Assembly (NCBI RefSeq): GCF_003030305.1
Contig: NZ_CP023676.1
Location: 682,001-746,000, forward strand
Source of the DNA: Cutibacterium acnes
GTDB taxonomy: Bacteria > Actinomycetota > Actinomycetes > Propionibacteriales > Propionibacteriaceae
Direction of reading: 5' to 3'
Length of the DNA stretch: 64,000 nucleotides
Part shown: in pieces, positions 8,995 through 17,593 of the stretch
Layout: every line of letters begins with the position of its first letter
How positions within the stretch are numbered: position 1 is the stretch's first letter
Notes under the pieces: model-generated
The model's database searches: none
The model's input: only the letters and a program-made list of their open reading frames with translations
What the model was told of the DNA's origin: nothing
Translations under genes and position numbers: made by a program

Positions 8995-10290
8995 ATGTCG
9001 GAGGACCGCTCGAGGGTCGTCAGGAAGGTCATTGTTGCCTCGTTTCTCGGGAACTTCGTGGAGTGGTTCGACTATGCCACGTATTCATATTTGGCAGTGA
9101 TAATCTCCAGAGTGTTCTTCCCCCAAGGAACAAGTAGGGACGCTCTTGTTCAGACATTCGCCATATTCGCCCTGTCCTTCCTACTCCGCCCGATTGGAGC
9201 GGTGCTCTGGGGGTGCTGGGGGGACAAATACGGTCGCAGATGGTCCCTTTCAGTCTCCATCCTCATGATGGCCGTCGCATCCTTCCTTATCGGTTGTTTG
9301 CCTTCTTTTGCCGTGGCAGGGGCGTTCGCGCCCATCGGCCTGCTCGTGTGTCGGATGGTTCAAGGTTTCTCTGCATCCGGGGAGTATGCAGGGGCGGCCA
9401 CGTTCTTGGCCGAATATGCACCCGCCTGCCGCCGCGGATGCTACGTGTCCATCGTCCCAGCTTCGACGGCGGCGGGTCTGCTCATGGGATCCCTGAGCGC
9501 TGCGATGATCGCAGGCTGTTTGCCGCAGGGGGCGGTGGGAACGTGGGGATGGCGGTTGCCTTTTCTGGCGGCCGGACCACTGGGTCTGTTGGCTCGCCAC
9601 GTGTGGCTCGAGCTCGAGGATTCCCCGGTGTACCAGGAGCTCAGCGAGAGCGAAACGGGAGCCGCCGTGGGGCTTGGGCCATTGAAGACACTTTTGCGTG
9701 AGCACCAGCGATCTTTATTGGTGAGCATCGGAGTCGCATCGCTTAATGCGGTGGGGTTCTATCTCGTCCTCACTTACCTGCCGACATATCTGTCGAATGA
9801 ACTAGGTTTCAGTTCTCGAGCGTCCTTCCTTTCGGTGAATATCAGCCTCTTGTTCTACCTGCTGGCAATCTTCGTGATGGGTTGGCTCTCTGATCATGTA
9901 GGGCGAAAGCGCATGCTGGTTGTGGCCAGTGTGGGCTTCGTCCTTTTTTCGGTTCCTCTGTTCATCGTCATGGGAACTGGACAGCTGTGGAAGGCATGCC
10001 TTGCAGAGGGAGTGTTGTGCCTTTTCCTCACTGCCAATGATGGCACGATGGCGAGTTACTTGGCCGAGTCGTTCCCGACGGAATTTCGATACACCGGTTT
10101 CGCGGTGAGTCAGAATCTGGCGAATGCCGTGTTTGGAGGTACGGCGTCTGCCGTTTGTACTTGGGTTATCGGGGTGACTGGTTCACGTTTGGCACCCGCG
10201 TGGTACCTGACAGCAGTCTCGCTCCTGTCCCTGTGCGCCATGGTCGCTTCGCATGAGCACACGGGGCGTGACCTCAGTGAGGTCGTCTAG
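8995..10290 (+). CDS. MFS transporter, metabolite:H+ symporter (ProP/MHS) type
   Basis: The protein has 431 residues and about twelve membrane segments. The N-terminal FLGNFVEWFDYATYSYLA signature and the DKYGRRWSL loop are typical of the metabolite:proton symporter subfamily (ProP, KgtP, ShiA relatives); a second GRKR loop occurs at mid-protein. It begins 15 bp after the DMT gene. ATG 8995 is preferred because GGGG lies about 8 bases before it; GTG 8989 is an alternative. Together with the amidinotransferase and DMT gene it forms a likely transcription unit. Substrate and direction are unknown. Confidence 0.88.
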   Translation: MSEDRSRVVRKVIVASFLGNFVEWFDYATYSYLAVIISRVFFPQGTSRDALVQTFAIFALSFLLRPIGAVLWGCWGDKYGRRWSLSVSILMMAVASFLIGCLPSFAVAGAFAPIGLLVCRMVQGFSASGEYAGAATFLAEYAPACRRGCYVSIVPASTAAGLLMGSLSAAMIAGCLPQGAVGTWGWRLPFLAAGPLGLLARHVWLELEDSPVYQELSESETGAAVGLGPLKTLLREHQRSLLVSIGVASLNAVGFYLVLTYLPTYLSNELGFSSRASFLSVNISLLFYLLAIFVMGWLSDHVGRKRMLVVASVGFVLFSVPLFIVMGTGQLWKACLAEGVLCLFLTANDGTMASYLAESFPTEFRYTGFAVSQNLANAVFGGTASAVCTWVIGVTGSRLAPAWYLTAVSLLSLCAMVASHEHTGRDLSEVV

Positions 10291-10302
10291 GGGGACTCCG
10301 TC

Positions 10303-10899
10303 TCAGTCCGTTGTGGGCGGGGCTTGTGACATCGGGGCTTTGTGTGTCGGCAGGCTGATCAGCTGGCGAAGAAGGACTTCGACGGTTGCATGGGGATCGC
10401 GTCCCTCAGACAGCGCTGTGACGATTCCGCCGTCAATGACGGCGATCACGAGCTCTGCTGGGTAGGGGAGGTTAGCGACGGCGAGAATGCGTGATATGGC
10501 ATTGTTCAGCCGGCCGCGTCCGGCGTGGTAGGCGTTGGAGATGGTTTCGTTGTCTCCTGCTGAGATGAGCTCGAGGTAATGTCCGAGAAGAGGAGCTGGG
10601 CGTGTGATCATTGCTCGAATCAGGTATTCGATCACGTCATCCACCCCGGTTTTGAGGCGATGGTTTTCAGCCTCGTCCGCAATCGTTTCAGCGATGTGAG
10701 CCCACGCTCGAATATTGAGTTTGGCGGCTTCAGCCAGGAGTTCTTCGTGGTCATCAAAGTAATACACGGTAGAGGAGGGTGAGAGATCTGCCATGCGTGC
10801 TGCAGCTCTCATGGTGACGGCGCTAGGGCCACCACTGTTCAACAATGATGCTGCTGATCGGATGAGTTTTTGACGTCGGTGATGGCCTTTTGCCGTCAT
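10303..10899 (-). CDS. TetR/AcrR-family transcriptional regulator
   Basis: About 198 residues. The N-terminus has a TetR helix-turn-helix (residues about 25-50, including TMRAAARMADLSPSSTVYYFDDHEELLAEAAK), followed by an all-helical ligand-binding C-terminal part ending in a disordered tail. It converges on the MFS gene with a 12-bp gap. By position it is the likely regulator of the amidinotransferase-transporter cassette. The ATG at 10899 is chosen; GTG 10920 and TTG 10950 are longer in-frame options and no start has a clear ribosome binding site. Ligand and operator are not known. Confidence 0.88.
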   Translation of the reverse strand: MTAKGHHRRQKLIRSAASLLNSGGPSAVTMRAAARMADLSPSSTVYYFDDHEELLAEAAKLNIRAWAHIAETIADEAENHRLKTGVDDVIEYLIRAMITRPAPLLGHYLELISAGDNETISNAYHAGRGRLNNAISRILAVANLPYPAELVIAVIDGGIVTALSEGRDPHATVEVLLRQLISLPTHKAPMSQAPPTTD

Positions 10900-11034
10900 T
10901 CGTTGAACCAATTTTGTCACCTCGCTATGCCGCAATGCGTAATGTGTCAAGTGCGTTCACCATAGCAATCTCAGGGTCGTCTTTCGCACGTTTTCCTCGG
11001 ACTGGTCCGTGGCAACACTGGTAGGGTGTCCGGC

Positions 11035-12114
11035 ATGGACTTGAAGCCGGCGGGCGACCTGCACGAGCTCTTTCGTCGACTCGTCGACATCGAGTCGGTG
11101 TCCATGCACGAGGCGCCTATTGCCGATGCTGTGGAGGAGACGTTGGCACCACATCGGCATCTTGAGGTGACGAGACTCGGTAACTCTGTCGTTGCCCGTA
11201 CTCACCTTGGGCGTTCGGAACGGGTCGTCATTGCTGGTCACCTCGACACCGTTCCGGTCGTCGAGAACTTGCCGTCCTATATTGAGCAGCGGTCGGACGG
11301 GGATTACCTCGTGGGTAGGGGCACGTGCGACATGAAGGGCGGTATCGCCGTCGCGCTCGCCTTGGCTGTGAGCCTTGAGAATCCGGTGAGGGATGTCACT
11401 TGGGCGTTCTATGAGTGTGAGGAGATCGCGGCCGAGCACAACGGCCTGGAGAAGATTGCCTCTTGGCGCCCTGACCTCATCGACGGTGACTTCGCCATCC
11501 TCATGGAACCCACCGATGGCCGGGTGGAGGGTGGTTGTCAGGGAACCATGCGTTTCACCCTTGAGGTGCCGGGGCGGGCGGCCCATTCAGCTCGTTCGTG
11601 GGTCGGGCACAATGCGATCCATGATCTGTCCGCCGTTTTGGAGCGTCTCAACCGCTGGCAAGAACGGGACCCGTTTGTTGAGGTTGACGGGCTGACCTTC
11701 CGTGAGGGCCTCAATGCGACGATGCTCGACGCCGGTGTGGCCGGTAACGTTATTCCCCCCACCGCTACTATTCAGATTAATTATCGGTTCGCCCCCGACA
11801 AGACGACCGAACAGGCTCGGCAGTACATGGAGGATCTCTTCCATGAGTGGCCGATGAACGTTCTTGACCTGTCGGCTCCCGCCAGACCAGGGCTCGATCG
11901 TCCGTTGGCGAAGTCTTTCGTTGCTGCGGTGGGCGGGGAACCGGGTCCTAAGTACGGGTGGACCGACGTTGCCCGTTTCGGGCAACTCGGAATACCGGCT
12001 GTTAACTTCGGGCCGGGGAATGCGCTGTGCGCTCATCAGGTGGATGAGTGTTGTCGTCTTGGCTCACTGGATGAGTGCTACCGGGCGCTGCACACGTGGT
12101 TAGCGTCGCGATGA
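11035..12114 (+). CDS. dapE: Succinyl-diaminopimelate desuccinylase
   Basis: This M20-family zinc peptidase has 359 residues. The metal-binding motifs are GHLDTVP near residue 70, GTCDMKGG near residue 100 and the acidic ECEEIAAEHNG catalytic segment near residue 130; the dimerisation insert begins EVPGRAAHSARSWVGHNAIHD. It removes succinate to give LL-diaminopimelate. ATG 11035 lies 8 bases after GGTAGGG; GTG 11026 is possible. It is divergent from the TetR gene. In mycobacteria dapE sits near dapD, and here only the amidinotransferase cassette separates them, which suggests the cassette was inserted between two lysine genes. Confidence 0.93.
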   Translation: MDLKPAGDLHELFRRLVDIESVSMHEAPIADAVEETLAPHRHLEVTRLGNSVVARTHLGRSERVVIAGHLDTVPVVENLPSYIEQRSDGDYLVGRGTCDMKGGIAVALALAVSLENPVRDVTWAFYECEEIAAEHNGLEKIASWRPDLIDGDFAILMEPTDGRVEGGCQGTMRFTLEVPGRAAHSARSWVGHNAIHDLSAVLERLNRWQERDPFVEVDGLTFREGLNATMLDAGVAGNVIPPTATIQINYRFAPDKTTEQARQYMEDLFHEWPMNVLDLSAPARPGLDRPLAKSFVAAVGGEPGPKYGWTDVARFGQLGIPAVNFGPGNALCAHQVDECCRLGSLDECYRALHTWLASR

Positions 12115-12158
12115 CCTAACCGAGGTTGTCGTCCAATTCTTTCGTTGAGAGGTCTGAC

Positions 12159-12464
12159 ATGGCATGGTTACTTGTTGTTGTCGTCATCATCGTCATCGGG
12201 CTCGCCGTCATGGCGGGGTCTGGGAAGTTTGGACAGGTCCCGCCAATCGTAGATGACCGTCCGGCCCCGGATCTTCCCGAGGGCGATTTGAGTGCTGAGA
12301 GCCTGCGCTCAGTTCGCTTCGCAGTGGTGCCACGGGGCTACTCAATGAGTCAGGTGGATCAGCTCCTCGACCGTCTGGCTTCCCAGATGGAGACCGGCCA
12401 AGGACCCGATCTCACGAATACGGGTAGGCCCATCCCTGACGCCACGGGCCCGGATACGGAATAA
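12159..12464 (+). CDS. Small membrane protein with DivIVA-like motif
   Basis: 101 residues: one N-terminal membrane helix (about residues 3-20), a Pro/Asp-rich linker, then VRFAVVPRGYSMSQVDQLLDRLASQM, which has the RGY..xxVDxxL pattern of DivIVA-domain repeats. A GAGAGG site lies 6 bases before the ATG. Equivalent genes lie just before the DUF3117 and glgA-glgC genes in mycobacteria as I recall. A link to cell-pole or wall-growth proteins is inference from the motif. Confidence 0.82.
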   Translation: MAWLLVVVVIIVIGLAVMAGSGKFGQVPPIVDDRPAPDLPEGDLSAESLRSVRFAVVPRGYSMSQVDQLLDRLASQMETGQGPDLTNTGRPIPDATGPDTE

Positions 12465-12504
12465 TGGAAGATGCACCACTGCCCAGTGATTGAGGAAGAG
12501 TGAC

Positions 12505-12672
12505 ATGGCAGCTATGAAGCCCCGTACCGGTGACGGTCCCATGGAGGTCACGAAGGAGGGCCGTGGCATCATCATGCGCGTTCCAGTCGAAGGTGGCGGT
12601 CGGCTGGTTGTTGAACTCAACGCAGACGAAGCCCAGGAACTGCTCGCGTGTTTCAAGGACGTCGTCGGCTGA
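12505..12672 (+). CDS. DUF3117 family protein
   Basis: A 55-residue protein recognised as DUF3117 by the near-invariant MAAMKPRTGDGPMEVTKEGRG opening and the DEAQELLACFKDVV ending. The family is small, cytoplasmic and very conserved in Actinobacteria, with no established function. A GAGGAAGAG site precedes the ATG. It follows the DivIVA-like gene by 40 bp and is closed by a strong bidirectional terminator. Confidence 0.9.
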   Translation: MAAMKPRTGDGPMEVTKEGRGIIMRVPVEGGGRLVVELNADEAQELLACFKDVVG

Positions 12673-12684
12673 CGCAGATGACTA

Positions 12685-12722
12685 ACGATCGTGCCCGGCT
12701 CGAAGAAGCCGGGCACGATCGT
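12685..12722. terminator. Strong bidirectional hairpin between DUF3117 gene and glgA
   Basis: A perfect 16-bp stem (12685-12700 with 12707-12722) with a 6-base loop sits between two convergent genes. No T-run is adjacent on the plus side; the stem is long and G+C rich. Confidence 0.75.
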
Positions 12723-12735
12723 ACAAAGCGAACCG

Positions 12736-13920
12736 TCAGCCGTGACGCTTGATTGCCGTCTGGTAGACCTCGACGGTTTGCGCAGCGATTCGAGGCCAGG
12801 AGAATTCGTCAATGCAACGCTGACGACCAGCGGTTCCGAAAGCTTTGGCGCGTTCCATGTTTCGAGTGAGGTCGTTGATAGCGGCTGCGAAGGCGGACTC
12901 GAAGGTCGCGACATCTTCTGGGGTTGACAAGTCGGTTGGGACCCCGTCGACGAGATGCCCGGTCGATCCGTCGACGACAACCTCCGGTATACCGCCAACT
13001 CGAGATGCCACTACCGGCGTAGCGCAGGCCATAGCCTCCAGGTTGACAATGCCCAGTGGCTCATAGACCGAAGGGCAGGCAAAGACTGTAGCGGCAGAGA
13101 ACACCTGGCGTACCGACGAGCGGGGGAGCATCTCCGGCACCCAGATAACCGGCGCTCGGCGGCTGGAACGAACCTCCTCGAAGGCGGCTTTGAACTCCTC
13201 TCCAATCTGTGGGGTATCCGGGGCGCCGGCCAGCAAAACGAGCTGGGTCTCAGGATCAAGCTCAGTAGCGGCATGCACCAAGTGGACCAATCCTTTCTGT
13301 CGTGTAATGCGCCCGACGAAGACCACCGAAGGTCGGTCAGGGTCCATCCCGATGTCACGGCACACATCGGTCTCGGTGACGGGATGGAACTCGTCCGTGT
13401 TGACCCCATTGCGCACCACATGCACCTTGTCAGGATCTAATTCGGGATAGGCCCGCAGTACGTCGGCCCTCATGCCTTCAGAGACCGCGATTACGGCGTC
13501 TGCGGCGTCGTAGGCGGTCTTTTCTGCCCAGGATGACAGTCTGTAACCGCCACCGAGCTGCTCTGCCTTCCAGGGACGGTCGGGCTCCAATGAGTGAGCG
13601 CTGATGACGTGCGGGACGTCGTGGAAAACACCGGCGAGCAAACCAGCGAGATTGGTATACCACGTGTGGGAATGGACGAGGTCGACCTCGTCAGGGATGG
13701 CATCGACCATGGACAGGTCTGCGCCGAAGGCCCGCAGCGCGCCGTTGGCACCTTCCGGATAGTTCTCAGCGTGGGCGGTGGCTCCTTCACGCGGCTGTCC
13801 CATGCACTGCACATCGACGTCGATGAGGGTGCGAAGCTGGGGGACGAGTTGCGCGACGTGGACGCCGGCGCCGCCATAGATGGTAGGAGGATATTCGCGG
13901 GTCAGGACGGACACGTACAT
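12736..13920 (-). CDS. glgA: Glycogen synthase, actinobacterial GT4 type
   Basis: 394 residues of a GT-B retaining glycosyltransferase. The N-terminal TREYPPTIYGGAGVHV loop is typical of actinobacterial GlgA/GlgM; the C-terminal part has VFVGRITRQKG and the E-x7-E region CPSVYEPLGIVNLEAMAC. It extends alpha-1,4-glucan (or makes maltose-1-phosphate, as shown for mycobacterial relatives) from ADP-glucose supplied by the divergent glgC. The ATG giving MYVSVLTREYPP is preferred to the upstream in-frame start. Confidence 0.93.
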   Translation of the reverse strand: MYVSVLTREYPPTIYGGAGVHVAQLVPQLRTLIDVDVQCMGQPREGATAHAENYPEGANGALRAFGADLSMVDAIPDEVDLVHSHTWYTNLAGLLAGVFHDVPHVISAHSLEPDRPWKAEQLGGGYRLSSWAEKTAYDAADAVIAVSEGMRADVLRAYPELDPDKVHVVRNGVNTDEFHPVTETDVCRDIGMDPDRPSVVFVGRITRQKGLVHLVHAATELDPETQLVLLAGAPDTPQIGEEFKAAFEEVRSSRRAPVIWVPEMLPRSSVRQVFSAATVFACPSVYEPLGIVNLEAMACATPVVASRVGGIPEVVVDGSTGHLVDGVPTDLSTPEDVATFESAFAAAINDLTRNMERAKAFGTAGRQRCIDEFSWPRIAAQTVEVYQTAIKRHG

Positions 13921-14063
13921 GGCTTGATCGTCCCACAAAGACGGCCTCGGTGGGGTAGTAGCGTTGCGGTGCGGTCAACAGACTGAAAACTCTCGTCGAC
14001 ATTGTGCAGCCGACCTTGTGATGATTGCCTGCATGGGTGTTCGGTGACGGTAGATTGAGGACC

Positions 14064-15290
14064 ATGGCAAAGACGCGTCCCAAGGTTCTATCCATCGTCC
14101 TCGCTGGCGGCGAAGGCAAACGCCTTATGCCTCTCACGATGGACCGGGCCAAACCAGCCGTTCCCTTTGGTGGTACCTACCGTCTTATCGACTTTGTGCT
14201 GTCCAATCTGGCGAATTCAGGGCTCACTCAGATCGCTGTGCTGACCCAGTACAAGTCTCACTCACTTGACCGTCACATCTCCATCACCTGGCGGATGTCG
14301 ACCATGCTGGGCTCCTATGTGACCCCGGTCCCGGCCCAGCAGCGTCTTGGGCCGCGGTGGTACCAGGGAAGTGCTGACGCCATCTACCAGTCCCTCAACC
14401 TCATCAATGACCAGAGTCCCGACTACGTTGTGGTCTTTGGCGCCGACAACATTTATCGGATGGATGTCGACGCCATGTTGCAGTATCACATCGACTCCGG
14501 GCTGGGATGCACCGTCGCCGGTATCCGAGTGCCTCGCAAAGACGCTTCTGCCTTCGGAATTATTGATGCTGACCAGAACCATAAGATCACCGAGTTCCTC
14601 GAAAAACCGGCTGATCCGCCTGGTCTGCCGGACGCTTCGGACGAGTCTTTCGCCTCGATGGGTAACTACATCTTCAGCCGCGAGGCCCTGGTCCAGGCCC
14701 TCCACGACGACGCCCACAGCGCCGACTCGCGGCACGACATGGGTGGCGATGTTATTCCGAGATTCGTCAACGCCGCTGACGCGCAGGTGTACGACTTTCG
14801 TGACAACGAGGTTCCTGGCAACACTGAGAAGGATGCCGACTACTGGCGGGACGTGGGCACCATTGATGCTTACCACGACGCGCACATGGATCTGGTCTCG
14901 GTCGAGCCGGAGTTCAACCTGTACAACCCGGACTGGCCCATCTGGACCATGCAGGAACAGGCCCCCGGTGCCAAGTTCGTGATGCGCGGGTCCTGCGACG
15001 ACACCCTGGTCTCTGCCGGGTGCATCATTTCCGGCACCGACATCTATCGCACGGTGTTAGGCCCGCGGGCTCGCATCGAACGGTGGGCTCGAGTCGATGA
15101 GTCAATCGTCATGAACAATGTGGCGATTGGTTCCAATGCGACGGTCCACCGTGCGATCCTCGACAAGAATGTCATTGTTCCTGACGGTGCCCAAGTGGGT
15201 GTCGACCACGACCACGACCGTGCTCGTGGATTCACCGTCTCCCCAGGCGGTGTGACGGTGGTCGGTAAAGGAATCACGGTTCCCTATTGA
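14064..15290 (+). CDS. glgC: Glucose-1-phosphate adenylyltransferase
   Basis: The 408-residue protein has the nucleotide-binding loop [14 protein letters not shown], the [11 protein letters not shown] segment, the GSADAIYQ motif and a C-terminal left-handed beta-helix beginning about [20 protein letters not shown]. It makes ADP-glucose from ATP and glucose-1-phosphate for glgA. The two genes diverge from a 143-bp region that must hold both promoters. The ATG giving [12 protein letters not shown] matches the family N-terminus. Confidence 0.96.
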   Translation: MAKTRPKVLSIVLAGGEGKRLMPLTMDRAKPAVPFGGTYRLIDFVLSNLANSGLTQIAVLTQYKSHSLDRHISITWRMSTMLGSYVTPVPAQQRLGPRWYQGSADAIYQSLNLINDQSPDYVVVFGADNIYRMDVDAMLQYHIDSGLGCTVAGIRVPRKDASAFGIIDADQNHKITEFLEKPADPPGLPDASDESFASMGNYIFSREALVQALHDDAHSADSRHDMGGDVIPRFVNAADAQVYDFRDNEVPGNTEKDADYWRDVGTIDAYHDAHMDLVSVEPEFNLYNPDWPIWTMQEQAPGAKFVMRGSCDDTLVSAGCIISGTDIYRTVLGPRARIERWARVDESIVMNNVAIGSNATVHRAILDKNVIVPDGAQVGVDHDHDRARGFTVSPGGVTVVGKGITVPY

Positions 15291-15310
15291 TTGAGCGATC
15301 TTCAGGACGC

Positions 15311-15347
15311 ACGAATCGGCTCCCCATTTTTCGGGGAGCCGATTCGT
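15311..15347 (+). terminator. Intrinsic terminator after glgC
   Basis: A perfect 15-bp stem (15311-15325 with 15333-15347), a 7-base T-rich loop and a TTT tail just after glgC. It also lies past the end of the convergent methyltransferase gene and may serve both. Confidence 0.85.
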
Positions 15348-15372
15348 TTTGTCTTGCGTCAGACGCGCAAGC

Positions 15373-16026
15373 TCAACTTTTCGTGGCCAACAGCAAACCT
15401 TCACCAACGGGTAGCAGCACCGGGGTGAATTCTTCGGTCTCTAGCACCGAGTCGAGGGTTTCGCGGATGATGAGGGTGTCATCGTCCTCATTATCCGGAT
15501 CAGCGATGTGGTTGTTGGCCAGCGCGTCGTTAACGACAACAACGCCTCCGGGGCGGAGTAAGCGTAGGGCCTGGGAGACGTATTCCACGTATTCAAGTCG
15601 GTCGCCATTGATGAGCACTATGTCGTAGGCGCCATCACGCAGTTTAGGTAGCACATCCAGCGGAGTCCCGGTGATGAGGCGCACCTGATTAGAGCGGATA
15701 CGGGCCAGGCTCAGAACCTTACGGGCAGCAGCCTGACGCTCAGCGTCGGGGTCGATGCTGGTCAAGACACCATGATCGGTCATGCCCTCCAAGAGGGCCA
15801 GCCCTGAGACTCCGGCGTCAGTGCCGATGGTGACGACGCTCCCGGCCTGCATGGTGCGCGCCAAGAAGGTCAGCAAGGCGGTGGTGCCGTTGCCGAGCAC
15901 TTCCCACTGATCAGCGCGGGCTGCTTCGCGGGCCTCCTGTAGAGCCGGGGAGGGTGCGACGAAGCCGTCGGCGTACTCCCACGACCGGGCGTCGGGGACT
16001 TGATGTCTGGGCTGTGCTGGACTCAC
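15373..16026 (-). CDS. Class I SAM-dependent O-methyltransferase
   Basis: 217 residues resembling the caffeoyl-CoA/catechol O-methyltransferase family. The SAM motif is VVTIGTDAGVSGLALLEGM, followed by SIDPD and YDIVLINGDRLEYVEY; the usual acidic metal ligand of the DG(D) motif appears as NGD. Substrate is unknown. An O-methyltransferase gene in this neighbourhood is also recalled from mycobacteria (between glgC and tatB). It is monocistronic and convergent with glgC. Confidence 0.87.
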   Translation of the reverse strand: MSPAQPRHQVPDARSWEYADGFVAPSPALQEAREAARADQWEVLGNGTTALLTFLARTMQAGSVVTIGTDAGVSGLALLEGMTDHGVLTSIDPDAERQAAARKVLSLARIRSNQVRLITGTPLDVLPKLRDGAYDIVLINGDRLEYVEYVSQALRLLRPGGVVVVNDALANNHIADPDNEDDDTLIIRETLDSVLETEEFTPVLLPVGEGLLLATKS

Positions 16027-16095
16027 ACTAACAGCCTATCCCGCTGAGGCCATCTCGTGGCTACCATGGGCACCAGCTATACAAGGAGGTTTTGC

Positions 16096-16977
16096 ATGTC
16101 CGCTCCCGTTTTTGGCCGTCTGCTTACGGCCATGGTGACTCCGATGACGTTCGACGGGGCGGTGGACCTGCGTCGGACTGGCGAGTTGGCGCACAAGCTC
16201 GTTGAGGAACAAAACAATGACGGCATTGTCGTCAACGGCACGACGGGGGAATCGCCGACCACGACTGATTCTGAGAAGGCTGAGATCGTTAAGGCTGTCG
16301 TCGAGGCTGTCGGATCGGATGCTGCGGTTGTAGCCGGAGTCGGAACCAATGACACCGCTCACACCATCGAACTGGCTCACCAGGCTGCCGAGGCTGGAGC
16401 TGACGGTCTACTTGTCGTCACCCCCTACTACTCCAAGCCCTCACAGGCTGGGATCATTGAGCACTTCACCGCTGTTGCCGATGCCACCGACCTGCCGATC
16501 ATGCTTTATGACATTCCGGGACGTACCGGTACTCCGATTGAGACGAAGACCCTCATTGAACTGGCCGACCATGCACGGATTGTGGCCGTCAAGGACGCCA
16601 AGGGGCTTGTGGTTGAGTCAGCGACGGTGATGGCCAGCACCACTCTGGCCTACTACTCCGGTGACGATGCCATCACTCCGGCATTGCTGTCAGTGGGTGG
16701 AGTTGGCCTCGTCGGCACGTCAACCCATTTCACCGGTCGACGCATGCACGAGGTCATCGACGCATATGTTGACGGCCGAATTGACGAGGCATTGTCGACC
16801 TACCGGGAGATCCTGCCAGTGCTTACCGGTGTCTTTGCAGCTCAGGGGGCCACCATGGTTAAGGCGGGACTGGCTCACCAGGGGTTTACCGTCGGTAGGG
16901 TGCGTCCCCCTCAGACGATGCCGACTCCTGAGCAGGCTGAGACTTTCTTCGGTGTGTTGGATCGCACTCAGCTGTGA
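16096..16977 (+). CDS. dapA: 4-hydroxy-tetrahydrodipicolinate synthase
   Basis: 293 residues with all class I aldolase landmarks of DapA: NGTTGESPT near residue 45, YYSKPSQ, catalytic Tyr in MLYDIPGRTG and the Schiff-base Lys in IVAVKDAKG. It condenses pyruvate with aspartate semialdehyde, the first committed lysine/diaminopimelate step. A near-perfect AAGGAGGT lies 5 bases before the ATG. It is the fourth dap gene in the window after dapC, dapD and dapE. Confidence 0.96.
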   Translation: MSAPVFGRLLTAMVTPMTFDGAVDLRRTGELAHKLVEEQNNDGIVVNGTTGESPTTTDSEKAEIVKAVVEAVGSDAAVVAGVGTNDTAHTIELAHQAAEAGADGLLVVTPYYSKPSQAGIIEHFTAVADATDLPIMLYDIPGRTGTPIETKTLIELADHARIVAVKDAKGLVVESATVMASTTLAYYSGDDAITPALLSVGGVGLVGTSTHFTGRRMHEVIDAYVDGRIDEALSTYREILPVLTGVFAAQGATMVKAGLAHQGFTVGRVRPPQTMPTPEQAETFFGVLDRTQL

Positions 16978-17027
16978 CAACCTCGCCATGACATTGGGAG
17001 CTCGAAGCCAGGGGTAAGGTAAAGGCC

Positions 17028-17441
17028 ATGTCCACAGCAGGTCCAGCGGAAATCGCGGTACTCATCGTCATTGCTGTGCTCATGTTTGGGCCGGACAAGC
17101 TGCCCGAGATGGCCCGCAAAGCGGCGCGCATTTACCATTACCTCAAGGACATCGCGAACAACACGCGCGATCAGCTTCGCAGCGAGCTGGGTCCGCAGTT
17201 CGCCGATCTGGACTACCAGGACCTCAAGCCGCAGAATTTTGTGCGCAAGTACGTCCTGGATAGCTTGCAGGACGACATTGACGAAATTAAGGCTGATTTG
17301 TCCGACGTCCGCTCCGACCTCGACTTGGGCTTGGCTGACATTCGTAACTCCGAGGGCCTTCCGGAAACTCCCGTTTCGGCACCCTCCTCAGTCGTTCATG
17401 ACGAGGCCGTTCCCGTCCCCTTTGACCTCGAGGCCACCTAA
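17028..17441 (+). CDS. tatB: Twin-arginine translocase subunit TatB
   Basis: 137 residues. One N-terminal membrane helix (residues 7-20, EIAVLIVIAVLMFGPDKLPEM) is followed by the amphipathic helix, a charged coiled-coil region rich in Asp/Leu and an acidic tail. The FGPDKLP hinge is diagnostic of TatA/B; length and the RSELGPQFADLDY region favour TatB. It would help export folded proteins; the sialidase at 59.7-61.4 kb is a possible client. It starts 50 bp after dapA and is closed by a strong hairpin. Confidence 0.92.
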   Translation: MSTAGPAEIAVLIVIAVLMFGPDKLPEMARKAARIYHYLKDIANNTRDQLRSELGPQFADLDYQDLKPQNFVRKYVLDSLQDDIDEIKADLSDVRSDLDLGLADIRNSEGLPETPVSAPSSVVHDEAVPVPFDLEAT

Positions 17442-17469
17442 TGTGATTCCTTACATGATGACCTATCTG

Positions 17470-17511
17470 TGATGTGGTGGGCCACCTGGTATTGGGTGGC
17501 CCACCACATCA
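17470..17511. terminator. Bidirectional hairpin between tatB and endoglycoceramidase gene
   Basis: A perfect 17-bp inverted repeat (17470-17486 with 17495-17511, 8-base loop) lies 28 bp after the tatB stop and before the end of the convergent gene. There is no long T-run, but length and position suggest a terminator for both. Confidence 0.75.
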
Positions 17512-17593
17512 CGTTCGAGCCCCTTGTGCCACGAGTGCTGCATGCCATCTTGTCAAGGGGCGTCTGGCATAGGTTGTTCGTGCCACAAGTGGC

